A stretch of 64,000 nt of DNA, taken from positions 1,107,001 to 1,171,000 of the forward strand of contig NZ_AP024907.1 in assembly GCF_024347135.1 (NCBI RefSeq), written 5' to 3'. Both the position numbers and the translations under genes were made by a program. Each line of letters starts with the position of its first letter. The stretch's first letter is position 1. The notes under the pieces were generated by a model. It ran no database searches. It was not told where the DNA came from and saw only the letters and a list, made by a program, of their open reading frames with translations. Source of the DNA: Vibrio spartinae. Lineage in GTDB: Bacteria; Pseudomonadota; Gammaproteobacteria; Enterobacterales; Vibrionaceae. This document shows positions 25,594 through 34,225 of the stretch, in pieces.

Positions 25594-27990
25594 ATGAATG
25601 ATAGTGATTTTTTAGATTTCAAAGTGGCAGTAGAATCAAACTTATGTGAGAAAACTAGTTTCCATTCAGAAATCGAATTAGTTTATGTTATTGAAGGACA
25701 CTGTACTATAACGATAGGTACAGAGAAGTTCATTTTAGCTAAAGATGATCTTATTCTAATTAATTCAAATTCATATCATTCAATTAACACCCCTAATTCT
25801 TCTTTATTAGTAAAGATAACTATAGATTATTTTAAGATCAGCAAGATACTAGAAGACAACTACCTTCTATTTTGGTGTAACAGTAAGGTGGAAAATAATT
25901 TTCGTTATAACGAAATAAAAAAAATAATCAATGAGATTGTTTTGAATTTAATAGAGGATTCTAGTAAAAATAAATTCAAATACTACTCTTTACAGTGTGA
26001 ATTTATTCAAAACTTAGTTGACAACTTTAAGGTCAACACAAAAAACGCTAACAGTAATATCACAAAAGAAGAACGAAGATTATCTTTTATGCTTAATTAT
26101 GTTCAGATGAACTATATGCATAAAATAACTTTATCTGATATATCTGAAAAAATTTATATGTCAGTGTCATCATTGTCTCGATTTTTTGTTAAAAATACAG
26201 GCGTGTCATTTGTTGTTTATTTGAGAGAAGTTCGGTTACAAAAATTAATTACCAGTCTTATTTATACCGATGAGCCGATTACAAGATTATCTGTAGACCA
26301 TGGATTCTCTAATCCCTCTATTATGAATAAAGTTTTTATTGAATCTTATGAATTGACACCATCTGAATATCGTAAAAAATTCAGAAATAAGACAAATAAT
26401 AACCTTAAAAAGGATCTAAGTTTAATTCTCCCTAAGCCAAAGGAAGAACTAAAAAAAATATTAACATCTGGTTATACCTATGAGTCAAGCGATGACCTGA
26501 TTTATGTTGACGGAAAAAAACAAGTCCATCATAAAGAATGTACTACTGACATTATTAATGTTGGTAGTGCATATAACCTTTCACTGTCAGATGTTCAAAA
26601 TCACACGCTGTATATTAAAAAGACACTTAATAATAAATATATACGAGTTTGGAATATCTTCTCTGATAGATTCATGATTAAAGATGATAGCCATCCAAAC
26701 AGTGTCAACTTTGACAACCTTACTCGTGTACTCGATTTTTGTGTAAAAAATGATATATTTGTTTTCATTGATCTTGGTTCTCGTAGTGAAACCGCGAAAA
26801 CAGGTAAAGATTCAAGTCTCTACAAAACTAATGAAACGCTAGTTTTTAATTCTCGAAGTGAATGGACAGATTTTCTAAGTCAATTTCTAAAGCATATTTT
26901 AAAACGATATGGTTCATCGATTGTTAATAAATGGGTCTTTGAAATATCATTTTATCTAAATGATCAAGTGCCATATTATATTGAAAACTATAATAAGCTA
27001 GAAGCTTGGTCTTATGGATATGAAGTGATTAAAAGTAATATACCAGACTGTCGAGTCGCAGGACCTGGTATCATACCATCGGATAATTTAATTTCTCTAG
27101 AAAAAGAAATAAAATCCATAATAAATACTGGTTGTATACCTGATATATTTACGATGATGGCATTTCCTTATACCGACTATAAGGAATCCGAAGATATCTA
27201 TAGCACTCGACTTGTTAACCAGAATTTTATTAATGAAGAAGTAGAGATAATCAGAAATATATTGGATAAGTTAGAATTTGTTAACGAATTGTGGTTGACA
27301 GAATGGAGTTATAGCTTATCAAATCGAAACTGGATCAATGATAGTTGTCATAGAGCTTCCTATACAATAAAGAACATATTATCCACATATAATAATGTTG
27401 ATGCATTAGGATTTTGGTATGCATCGGATTTAATAAATGTATACTATGATTCAAAATTTATTTTAGATGGTGGCGCTGGATTAATTACAAAAAATGAAAT
27501 ATCGAAGCCAGTATTTTATGCGTTGAGTTTTTTAACTCGTTTAGGTAAATATTTGGTCAATAAGTCTAATAACTGCATTGTTACAACAAATAATGGCCGT
27601 TCGTTTCATATAATATTACACAATAATATCGATCTTGGTCCCACCTCCTTTATAAAAGATGAAGGGAGTTATGATATAACTGATATTGAAAATTTATTTG
27701 AGCATAATGGCAATAAAAATATTTCAATAGAAATTGATAACTTGGTTGACGGTCAAAAATATCTAGTTCATCAAAAAATAGTTAATCAGAGTGAAGGCAG
27801 TGTTCTTGATAAGTGGAAAGAATTAAACTTCGATCAGGAGCTGTCTTTAGAAGAAATAAATTATTTGAAACAGGTATGTATACCAAAAGTTATAAAGTCA
27901 AGATCTTCCGTTAAGTCAAAAAAATTATCGTTAACATTTTCGCTTGGTCCTCATGAGATAAGGTACGTAAATATTAGATTGGATGACTGA
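25594..27990 (+). CDS. AraC-family regulator fused to a GH39-like TIM barrel
   Basis: A 798-residue protein with three parts: an N-terminal cupin (about 1-90; LVYVIEGHCTITIG), an AraC double helix-turn-helix (about 165-270; ITLSDISEKIYMSVSSLSR, then FSNPSIMNKVFIESYELTPSEYRKKF) and a C-terminal glycoside-hydrolase-39-like barrel (about 300-780). The GH nucleophile-type Glu is kept in LTEWSY (E570), but the usual NEP with the acid/base Glu is replaced in VFEISFYLND (E450 region), so the domain probably binds sugar as a sensor rather than hydrolysing it. Very A+T-rich compared with the backbone, a sign of transfer. Likely controls the adjacent glycoside genes. Confidence 0.82.
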   Translation: MNDSDFLDFKVAVESNLCEKTSFHSEIELVYVIEGHCTITIGTEKFILAKDDLILINSNSYHSINTPNSSLLVKITIDYFKISKILEDNYLLFWCNSKVENNFRYNEIKKIINEIVLNLIEDSSKNKFKYYSLQCEFIQNLVDNFKVNTKNANSNITKEERRLSFMLNYVQMNYMHKITLSDISEKIYMSVSSLSRFFVKNTGVSFVVYLREVRLQKLITSLIYTDEPITRLSVDHGFSNPSIMNKVFIESYELTPSEYRKKFRNKTNNNLKKDLSLILPKPKEELKKILTSGYTYESSDDLIYVDGKKQVHHKECTTDIINVGSAYNLSLSDVQNHTLYIKKTLNNKYIRVWNIFSDRFMIKDDSHPNSVNFDNLTRVLDFCVKNDIFVFIDLGSRSETAKTGKDSSLYKTNETLVFNSRSEWTDFLSQFLKHILKRYGSSIVNKWVFEISFYLNDQVPYYIENYNKLEAWSYGYEVIKSNIPDCRVAGPGIIPSDNLISLEKEIKSIINTGCIPDIFTMMAFPYTDYKESEDIYSTRLVNQNFINEEVEIIRNILDKLEFVNELWLTEWSYSLSNRNWINDSCHRASYTIKNILSTYNNVDALGFWYASDLINVYYDSKFILDGGAGLITKNEISKPVFYALSFLTRLGKYLVNKSNNCIVTTNNGRSFHIILHNNIDLGPTSFIKDEGSYDITDIENLFEHNGNKNISIEIDNLVDGQKYLVHQKIVNQSEGSVLDKWKELNFDQELSLEEINYLKQVCIPKVIKSRSSVKSKKLSLTFSLGPHEIRYVNIRLDD

Positions 27991-28049
27991 CTTATATTTA
28001 CAAGGTTGTTTACTACGAAAATATCAACTCGACCAAGATCAGTGTTTTC

Positions 28050-28542
28050 AGCGTTGTTGCCTAAATCAGTTGAACCTTTTCCAAGACCTGCTATCTGATC
28101 CTTTGTGATGATTAAGGGGCTCTTCTCTCTACCATTACGTGCTCTTCAAGGTTTTATAGACGCTATCTTCGAGCTATTAGATGTTCCGCTGACACCCCCT
28201 GATTACACCTGTATCAGTAAACGCTCAAAGACGGTTAAGGTTAAATATCGTAATAAATCTAGAGGGGCGATTCGCCATATAGCCATTGATTCGACTGGCC
28301 TCAAAGTCTTTGGCGAAGGTGAGTGGAAAGTGAAAAAGCATAGGGCAGAAAAGCGTAGAACATGGCGCAAACTGCACTTAGCTGTAGATGTGGATACTCA
28401 CGAAGCGATTAGTGCGGAAGTCAGTCTGGTTAATGTTGGTGATAGTGAAGTACTACCGACGTTGCTCAACCCATTGCGCAGAAAGGTCATTGCCGTCATA
28501 TATGGCGTCGTTGAACTTGAAGCTGATTTGATCAACAACGCC
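28050..28542 (+). mobile_element. Internally deleted IS5-family element with both ends
   Basis: Left end GCGTTGTTGCCTAAATCAG (28051) and right end, read on the minus strand, GGCGTTGTTGATCAAATCAG (ending 28542) are near-matching terminal inverted repeats. Between them only about 490 bases remain of an element that should be about 1 kb. It could still be moved in trans if both ends are functional. It separates the regulator from the symporter gene. Confidence 0.7.
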
Positions 28543-28554
28543 ATTTTTTCGTGA
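28105..28554 (+). pseudogene. Truncated IS5-family (IS903-like) transposase
   Basis: About 130 residues of a DDE transposase are recognisable: MIKGLFSLPLRALQGFIDAI, IDSTGLKVFGEGEWKVKKH with the first catalytic Asp, RRTWRKLHLAVD and NVGDSEVLPTLLNPL. After NPLRRK the frame runs straight into the right terminal repeat and beyond, so the second Asp and the Glu are gone, along with the N-terminus. Not functional. Confidence 0.85.
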
Positions 28555-28779
28555 AAGTTTCGCTGAAGATGCAAGATAAATGTGACTGATATAGGTAAAT
28601 AAAAATTCAGTGATAAGTATCTTGCTAATAATATTGAAGTGGTTTTAATATGCAATAAAAAGATAGGTAATGTGAAAATTACTAATTAGTATTAAAAGTG
28701 AATATATCTAATATGTTAATCATGGCTTGAATTTAAGTTATACGAGAATATAACAATTAAATTGTGTGAAAGGTTAACT

Positions 28780-30168
28780 ATGAACTCTAATGATAGATTA
28801 GCTTCTAAGAAATCTGTGATATTTTACGGGGCTGGAGATTTTGCTTCTCAGTTAGTTTGGACATATATAGGAGCGTATTTAACGGTATTTTATACTGATA
28901 TTGTAGGTTTAACCCCTTCTATTATTGCTGCGATTATGCTGGGTGCTAGAATATGGGATGCTTTTAATGATCCAGTAATGGGAAATATTGCTGAAAATAC
29001 TCGTACAAAATTTGGTAGATTTAGACCTTATATTGCATTTGGATCACCACTTTTGGCTGTTTTCTCAGTATTAACTTTTACCAATCCGTTTGCAGATAAT
29101 TCTACAATTCAGATAATATGGGCAACAGTAACGTATGCTGTTACTGGAATGCTATATACATTGGTTAATATACCTTATGCAGCTTTATCTGGTGTAATGA
29201 CAACTAATACATATCAAAGAAATCAGATAAACTCGTCCCGTAACATTGGTATGAATTTAGGGATGATCTTTGTAAACGCACTCTCAATTCCTATTGCTAT
29301 ATTTTTTTCCGGGGAAGGTGCAACTGCTACAACGCAAGATGGGTATGCAATGACAGCTTTATTGTATTCAACATTGTCAGTTCCATTATTCCTCTTAGTT
29401 TTTTTTACAGCCAAGGAAAAAATTCAACCTAAAAATGAACATAAAAATAATAGTGTAAAAGTAACATTTAATAACTTGGTTTCTAATAAGTATTTAATGA
29501 TAGTTACTGCAATAATGCTAATTCAAATGACTGCATTTATGGGGAGGATATCAGTTTCAATATATTATGTTATATATTGTTTAGGGTCATATTCTCTAAT
29601 TGCTGTTTTCTTTACAATTCCTTCAATTGGTGCTGTGATTGGTTCTATATTTGTTCCATTTTTAGCTGAAAAATACGGAAAACGTAATGTGCTAATGTGT
29701 TCAATGTTAATTCAGGCATTAGGTTTGATTATTATATATTTATCACCATTTAATAATTTAACATATGTTTTTATTGGTTGTGTGATATTTGGTTTGTTTA
29801 ATGTTGGGTTCCCGATGACTCTTTCCATGGTTGCTGATTCTGTTGATTATATGGAATCTAAAACTGGAATAAGGACTGATGGTACTGCTTATGCCACGTA
29901 CGGATTAGCAACGAAAATGGGTTCTGCTATTGGAGGATCTGTTGGGATACTAATTATTGGATCTTTTGGTTATGTTGCAAATCAAAATCAAACCATGGAA
30001 GCTATTAATGGTATTAATTTAGTGGTTAATCTTATACCAGCATTATTATTTGTTCTAGCATCTGCTTTTTGCTTGATGTGGGATATAGATGATGTAGATG
30101 TGAAAGGGTTTAAGAAAGACACTAGAAACAACAAAATTGACACATTGATCAATTCGACAAAATTATAA
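28780..30168 (+). CDS. GPH-family (MelB/XynP-like) sugar:cation symporter
   Basis: A 462-residue inner-membrane carrier with about twelve helices, of the glycoside-pentoside-hexuronide:cation symporter family: YGAGDFASQLVWTYIGAYL in helix 1, WDAFNDPVMG with the cation-site Asp, FGRFRPYIAFG in the loop, and the mid-protein IRTDGTAYATYGLATKMG signature. Starts upstream (TTG 28762) are possible, but ATG 28780 directly follows GAAAGG. It is very A+T-rich like its neighbours. It presumably brings the glycoside across the inner membrane for the cytosolic oxidoreductases; the exact sugar is not predictable. Confidence 0.9.
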   Translation: MNSNDRLASKKSVIFYGAGDFASQLVWTYIGAYLTVFYTDIVGLTPSIIAAIMLGARIWDAFNDPVMGNIAENTRTKFGRFRPYIAFGSPLLAVFSVLTFTNPFADNSTIQIIWATVTYAVTGMLYTLVNIPYAALSGVMTTNTYQRNQINSSRNIGMNLGMIFVNALSIPIAIFFSGEGATATTQDGYAMTALLYSTLSVPLFLLVFFTAKEKIQPKNEHKNNSVKVTFNNLVSNKYLMIVTAIMLIQMTAFMGRISVSIYYVIYCLGSYSLIAVFFTIPSIGAVIGSIFVPFLAEKYGKRNVLMCSMLIQALGLIIIYLSPFNNLTYVFIGCVIFGLFNVGFPMTLSMVADSVDYMESKTGIRTDGTAYATYGLATKMGSAIGGSVGILIIGSFGYVANQNQTMEAINGINLVVNLIPALLFVLASAFCLMWDIDDVDVKGFKKDTRNNKIDTLINSTKL

Positions 30169-30214
30169 CAATAAAATAAATTTTATATTTAATCCTCTGA
30201 TAAGTGAAATAGAT

Positions 30215-31639
30215 ATGAACTCAATAAATAATAAGTCAAAAATTATTTTTTTGGCAGTTACCTTTATATCGTGTAGTAATGGATTTGCCTCGGAACAATT
30301 GGAAACTTGGTCAACTAGAAACCCTGTTTCATTTTGGATTGATAGAGCTAAAGAAGATTGGAGGTATGTAGATAATCTGGATGATAACCAAAAAACACTA
30401 TCTGAAAAGTTGAAGAGAATTGATATTACCGATTCTGGTGATTTTAAATATTCTTTTAATGGTACTTATAGAATACATTTTGTTAATCGATGGAATCAAA
30501 ATTTTGTTGAGGGAGACCGTCAAAAAGATGAGTATCTTTCCAGGATTTTCTTAGGTTCAGAGCTGAATTATAAAGATCGGGCCAGGGTTTATGGTGAGTT
30601 AAGAATTAATAATACTAACTTCACAGATAATAGTCCGGTAGACGATGGTGGTACAGATATTCATCAACTCTTTTTAGAATACTCAAATTCTAACCTTTTC
30701 GATAAAGACTGGACTGTAAAACTTGGCCGCCAAGAGTTTCTTTTAACCAGAATGCAATTTGGTAACCGCGAACTAAGTGGTGTTCAAGCCTCTTGGGATG
30801 CTATTAGTACTCGCTTTTATGTTTCCGATGTCGAGATAGGTGCATATTGGGGAGAAGAGGTATTGCCCGTATACAAAGATGGTAGTTGGGCCGGAAATTT
30901 TGACGATAAGGGTACAGGCAATAAATCGAAAGGTATTTATGGCATTGTAGCTGGTGATTACGGGCAACTTACAGGGTATGTCTTAGATACTAAAATCTAT
31001 AATTGGTCCTTCATTCATGCAAATCCTGGCTGGGAAAATATAACATCTTTGGGGTTAAATGCATTTAAATATACTCGTTCTGGTTTTGGCTATAGTGGTG
31101 ATCTTATATATCAATTTGGTGATCAGGAAGGTAAGAACGTCTCTGCATATATGGGGTTTGGGACAATTAACTATAATTGGGACCTTGATTGGAAATGGCA
31201 GTTAGGAATGGTTGGCCATTATGCTTCAGGTACGAAATCTGATGACTCATCGTTACATACTTTTAATCCTCTTTGGACTGATGACATTTTAGATGCAGCG
31301 AATACCGCGGCATACAGTAATGTCATCCAAGGAGGGCCTTATTTAAGTGTTGATTATGCTCCTGCTCAAACCGTTTATTTCGGGTTTATGTCAACGTGGC
31401 GAGTATCTAAAGACGATGCGATTTATACCAAAGATCAGTCTCTGCTTTATGGTGCTGATTCAGACGAAAAGTACGCATATACACAAGCCGCTATACGTTT
31501 TCATAATTTAATAACGACAAACTTGAAATTTGACGCAGCGTTACTTTATGCTTTTGATAGCAAGTATTTGGAGGACGTAATCGATAGCAAGGTAGCCGAC
31601 TCTAGACGCTGGGACATGCAGATCACATATAATTTTTGA
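30215..31639 (+). CDS. Outer-membrane porin of the alginate-export (AlgE-like) family
   Basis: A 474-residue protein with a signal peptide (about 1-25, cleaved near NGFA/SE), alternating amphipathic strands throughout and a terminal aromatic residue (QITYNF), the usual outer-membrane barrel end. The sequence fits the alginate-export domain family (KLGRQEFLLTRMQFGNRELSG; LFLEYSN). Members in catabolic islands usually serve as uptake channels for oligosaccharides or aromatic glycosides rather than alginate secretion, and no alginate genes are here. Last gene of the island cargo, 46 bases after the symporter, so probably co-transcribed with it. Confidence 0.82.
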   Translation: MNSINNKSKIIFLAVTFISCSNGFASEQLETWSTRNPVSFWIDRAKEDWRYVDNLDDNQKTLSEKLKRIDITDSGDFKYSFNGTYRIHFVNRWNQNFVEGDRQKDEYLSRIFLGSELNYKDRARVYGELRINNTNFTDNSPVDDGGTDIHQLFLEYSNSNLFDKDWTVKLGRQEFLLTRMQFGNRELSGVQASWDAISTRFYVSDVEIGAYWGEEVLPVYKDGSWAGNFDDKGTGNKSKGIYGIVAGDYGQLTGYVLDTKIYNWSFIHANPGWENITSLGLNAFKYTRSGFGYSGDLIYQFGDQEGKNVSAYMGFGTINYNWDLDWKWQLGMVGHYASGTKSDDSSLHTFNPLWTDDILDAANTAAYSNVIQGGPYLSVDYAPAQTVYFGFMSTWRVSKDDAIYTKDQSLLYGADSDEKYAYTQAAIRFHNLITTNLKFDAALLYAFDSKYLEDVIDSKVADSRRWDMQITYNF

Positions 31640-32104
31640 ATTATTTGGTGTTTGATTTTGTCACTTGTAGTCACATGAAGCCAGCAACAGTGTGTCGATT
31701 TACAGGCAAGTAAGAAAATTGGTTTTTGTCCACGTGAGCTAGTGCTAGTTCAATGACGTCATTATGAAAGAGTTTAGTTTCATTTAGCGTAGTGCGAGCT
31801 AGAGCTCTTAGACCATGGGAGACTATACGGCCTTTAAAGCCCTAAGGGCGATGTTAGCTGTTTGGCTGTTACTCGGCCTCATAGGTTTTTTATAGGAAGC
31901 GAATACATATTCGCTTCCACCATTTATTTTTTTCATCTCATTCAACAGATTTAAAGTCTACGGAGTTAGAGGCACTAGGTGATCCCTTCGTTTCTTCATT
32001 CTATCTGCTGGAATAACCCATAGATTTTCATCCCAATCAAGGGTTCTACCCATATTTTACGGACACATCTATAAAGAGGCATACTATGCCTAAAAGGAGT
32101 GTCT

Positions 32105-32392
32105 ATGACCAAGCGAAGAAAATATTCTGCAGAATTCAAACGCGAAGCCGTTGCGCTGACTCAGCAACCGGGTGTGAGTTGTCGTCAGATAGCATTAGAT
32201 ATCGGCATCAATCCTAACTTATTAAACCGTTGGAAACGAGAGGCGGAGCAGTCACAAGATAAAGCATTTCAAGGCAGTGGCTCTCCTCGTGATGAAGAAA
32301 TGGCGAGGCTAAAACGCGAATTAGCGAAAGTGAAAAAGGAACGAGATTTTTTGCGAGAAGCGGCAACGTTCTTCGCCAAAGAGTTACCGTAA
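32105..32392 (+). CDS. IS3-family transposase OrfA
   Basis: A 95-residue helix-turn-helix DNA-binding protein followed by a leucine-zipper-like end: [23 protein letters not shown]-type recognition helix ([18 protein letters not shown]) and [22 protein letters not shown] 32105 follows AAAAGGAGT; the GTG two codons earlier is less likely. The orfB frame is at -1 relative to it and open through this region, as expected for a programmed frameshift product OrfAB. Confidence 0.93.
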   Translation: MTKRRKYSAEFKREAVALTQQPGVSCRQIALDIGINPNLLNRWKREAEQSQDKAFQGSGSPRDEEMARLKRELAKVKKERDFLREAATFFAKELP

Positions 32393-32421
32393 GGTATCTT
32401 GCGATATCGCGTTGCCGCGAT

Positions 32422-33246
32422 GTGTTTTCTATTCGCCTCATGTGCCGTTGTTTGCGCGTCTCTCCTAGTGGTTATTACGCTTGGGTGGAACGTCAGCCAA
32501 GTGCGCGTGCTCTTGCTAACGCAACGTTATTAAAACGAATGCGCGAGATCCATGATGATAGCGGTGGTATTATCGGCGCACCACGTATGCACGAAGATCT
32601 GCAAGCCGAAGGGTTGCAAGCGAGCTTAAATCGTGTCGCCAGGCTGATGTCAGCGAATGGACTTTATGGCAGGCCGCGTAAAAAAGGTCGAGGGGCAAAG
32701 CGACAGTCCGCACGTCCTGACGGTTTAAAGAATCATCTTGAGCGGGACTTTCATGCTTTGGAGCCGGAAACCAAATGGGTCACAGACATTACAGAAATTG
32801 GGACACTTGAAGGGAAGCTTTATCTGTGTGTGGTGCTTGACCTGTTTAACAAGCTCATCGTTGGCTGGTCGATGCATCATCGACAAGACCGTCATATGGT
32901 GATTCGAGCCGTCGAAATGGCGGTTTGGCAGCGACAGGAAAGACATCATGTTATCTTACATTCAGATCGTGGCACACAATTTACCAGCGGAGATTATCAG
33001 CGCTTTCTCAAGCAAAAGAACCTAACCAGCAGCATGAGTGCTGTAGGCCATTGTGCAGATAACGCGGCTTGTGAAGGGTTCTTCGGTGTGATGAAACGGG
33101 AACGAATCAATTATCGACAATACCGGACAAGAAATGAAGCCAGAGCAGATATTTTTGATTATATCGAACGGTTCCATAATCCAAGAATGCGACGTAGACT
33201 GGCGAATCAAGACAGCAAGTTTACGTCTTTACTAAACCGTCCGTGA
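32422..33246 (+). CDS. IS3-family transposase OrfB (integrase catalytic domain)
   Basis: DDE recombinase domain of 274 residues. It begins with the HTH_21-type [14 protein letters not shown], then carries the catalytic triad in [19 protein letters not shown] and [14 protein letters not shown]. The frame is open upstream to inside orfA, so the natural product is probably the OrfAB fusion made by -1 slippage; GTG 32422 or an internal start could give OrfB alone. All catalytic residues are present, so the element may be active. Confidence 0.93.
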   Translation: MFSIRLMCRCLRVSPSGYYAWVERQPSARALANATLLKRMREIHDDSGGIIGAPRMHEDLQAEGLQASLNRVARLMSANGLYGRPRKKGRGAKRQSARPDGLKNHLERDFHALEPETKWVTDITEIGTLEGKLYLCVVLDLFNKLIVGWSMHHRQDRHMVIRAVEMAVWQRQERHHVILHSDRGTQFTSGDYQRFLKQKNLTSSMSAVGHCADNAACEGFFGVMKRERINYRQYRTRNEARADIFDYIERFHNPRMRRRLANQDSKFTSLLNRP

Positions 33247-33500
33247 AAACGGGGTAGAACCCCAATCTCATCCCAATCAATCTCATCCCAACGAGCTTGT
33301 GCTGCCTCAATAGGGCGGGTTATGGTATGTAGTTGCCATTCAATCATACATCGAGTGGTTTAGCGTTAGAGATTTGTTTATCTGTTAAAGGTTTAGTTGT
33401 TCTTGCCATGATTGGTACACCGTAAATTGGAACATACGGACAATGTACCTATTTGTGTACCTAAACTTCTAAGTGAGTACGAGTCAGGAAAAGACGTTAA

Positions 33501-33583
33501 GAGAATGCAATCCCTTGAAATAGCTAGGTTTAGATACAAAAAAAGACGTCCTAGGACGTCTTTTTTCTGGAATTTGGCTCCCC
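33501..33583. repeat. Right direct repeat of the 14-kb island, including the tRNA-Asn 3' end
   Basis: Counterpart of 19501-19583. It comprises the sequence downstream of tRNA-Asn, the tRNA terminator and the last nine bases of the tRNA gene. Island and integrase remnant lie on the 3' side of the tRNA, as for tRNA-targeting islands. Confidence 0.88.
33538..33566. terminator. Terminator of tRNA-Asn
   Basis: Seven A, GACGTCCTAGGACGTC, six T: a perfect palindrome giving a strong stop in either direction. Confidence 0.9.
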
Positions 33584-33650
33584 CTGCGGGACTCGAACCT
33601 GCGACATACGGATTAACAGTCCGCCGTTCTACCAACTGAACTAAGGGGGA
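33575..33650 (-). tRNA. tRNA-Asn (anticodon GTT)
   Basis: A 76-base cloverleaf on the minus strand. Acceptor stem TCCCCCT/AGGGGGA with G discriminator followed by an encoded CCA (33577-33575), D-loop with GTTGGTAGA, anticodon GTT at 33617-33615 within ACTGTTAATCC, and TPsiC loop GGTTCGAGTCC. It is intact and so probably still made; the island insertion on its 3' side has preserved the terminal bases. Confidence 0.97.
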
Positions 33651-33667
33651 ATGATGAAACGGAATGG

Positions 33668-33696
33668 ATGGTACTTATCCTGATTGAGTGTGTCAA
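33668..33696 (-). promoter_or_regulatory. Sigma-70 promoter of tRNA-Asn
   Basis: On the minus strand TTGACA, 17-base spacer, TACCAT, about 18 bases before the tRNA 5' end. A consensus -35 and good spacing, as expected for a stable-RNA gene. Confidence 0.75.
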
Positions 33697-34225
33697 TGTT
33701 TGTACGCCAAAAAAAGGTCAGAAAACAGCAGAAAAAATACTTTACTTTCTTGTACCCCTTACGGCTCTAAGGCTTTATTTACTTATCCACTAATTTTGTG
33801 GATAAGTGTGTTGATGAAAGTTGATTAAATCTAAAGGTGTACTTTTATCGAGCAAGTTTGGATTTGGATTTGGATTATTTTTCTTTGTAACGCATTGTAA
33901 TTAAATGATTTTTATATTTATTCACAGTATTAATGAATGTAATGCGAATGATAATCAAATGCGTGAAATGTTAATTTATGTGCTGATATTGGGGAAAAGT
34001 AGTGGATTGTTTTTGGGGTGAAAATGTAGGTTTTCGCGCGAGGGTAGGCAATATATCAAAACATTTTTCAGATAGCCAGATCATTTTAGGACAGTGTGAT
34101 TTGTTTTGTAAAATAACTGCTTGCTACTTCGTTGGGAAGGCAGCGACAATAAGAGATATTTCTTTCCACATATCCTGTCGTGGAAGGAGCAAAGAATGAC
34201 TTAATGAGATGATGCAGAGGGAAAG
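33697..34225. other. Gene-free region upstream of uvrB
   Basis: A+T-rich, with a short triple repeat of TTTGGA near 33857-33876 and no convincing gene; the small open frame at 34002-34199 has no ribosome site or recognisable family. It must hold the uvrB promoter. I looked for a CTGT-N8-ACAG LexA site and found no good one. Confidence 0.5.

Larger units (their letters stand above)
32041..33262 (+). mobile_element. IS3-family insertion sequence, about 1.22 kb, apparently intact
   Basis: Left end GGGTTCTACCCATATTTTAC and right end (minus strand) GGGTTCTACCCCGTTTTCAC form imperfect terminal inverted repeats, about 20 of 24 positions matching. A 3-base target duplication CAA flanks it (32038-32040 and 33263-33265), typical of IS3. 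It carries orfA and orfB in the -1 arrangement and splits the integrase remnant, so it arrived after, or during, the decay of that gene. Confidence 0.88.
31720..33409 (-). pseudogene. Wrecked P4-type tyrosine integrase, interrupted by an IS3 element
   Basis: Read on the minus strand from ATG 33409: MARTTKPLTDKQISNAKPLD (the P4-integrase N-terminus), then a stop; a deletion joins this to QLHTITRPIEAAQARW, holding the first catalytic Arg; then the IS insertion; then LWVIPADRMKKRRDHLVPLT, a stop, NGGSEYVFASYKKP, and in a shifted frame HGLRALARTTLNE with the catalytic HxxR and ALAHVDKN. About 240 residues are missing and several stops and shifts are present. The gene starts about 165 bases from the tRNA-Asn 3' end and points away from it, the normal place for an island integrase. 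Confidence 0.88.

Noticed and set aside
27984..28107. Short Leu/Gln/Cys-rich frame between the AraC-GH39 gene and the IS5 remnant
   Set aside because: It crosses the IS5 left end, overlaps the regulator stop and matches nothing I know.
30215..31639. Alginate export function for the porin
   Set aside because: Family name only; no alginate synthesis or secretion gene is nearby and the context is catabolic uptake.
19501..33583. The exact 14,000-base spacing of the repeats as a meaningful number
   Set aside because: The repeats themselves are meaningful, but the round spacing is coincidence.
34002..34199. Small open frame before uvrB
   Set aside because: No ribosome site, odd composition and no recognisable family.
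33651..34225. LexA (SOS) box upstream of uvrB
   Set aside because: No CTGT-N8-ACAG or close variant was found, though uvrB is SOS-controlled in some bacteria.
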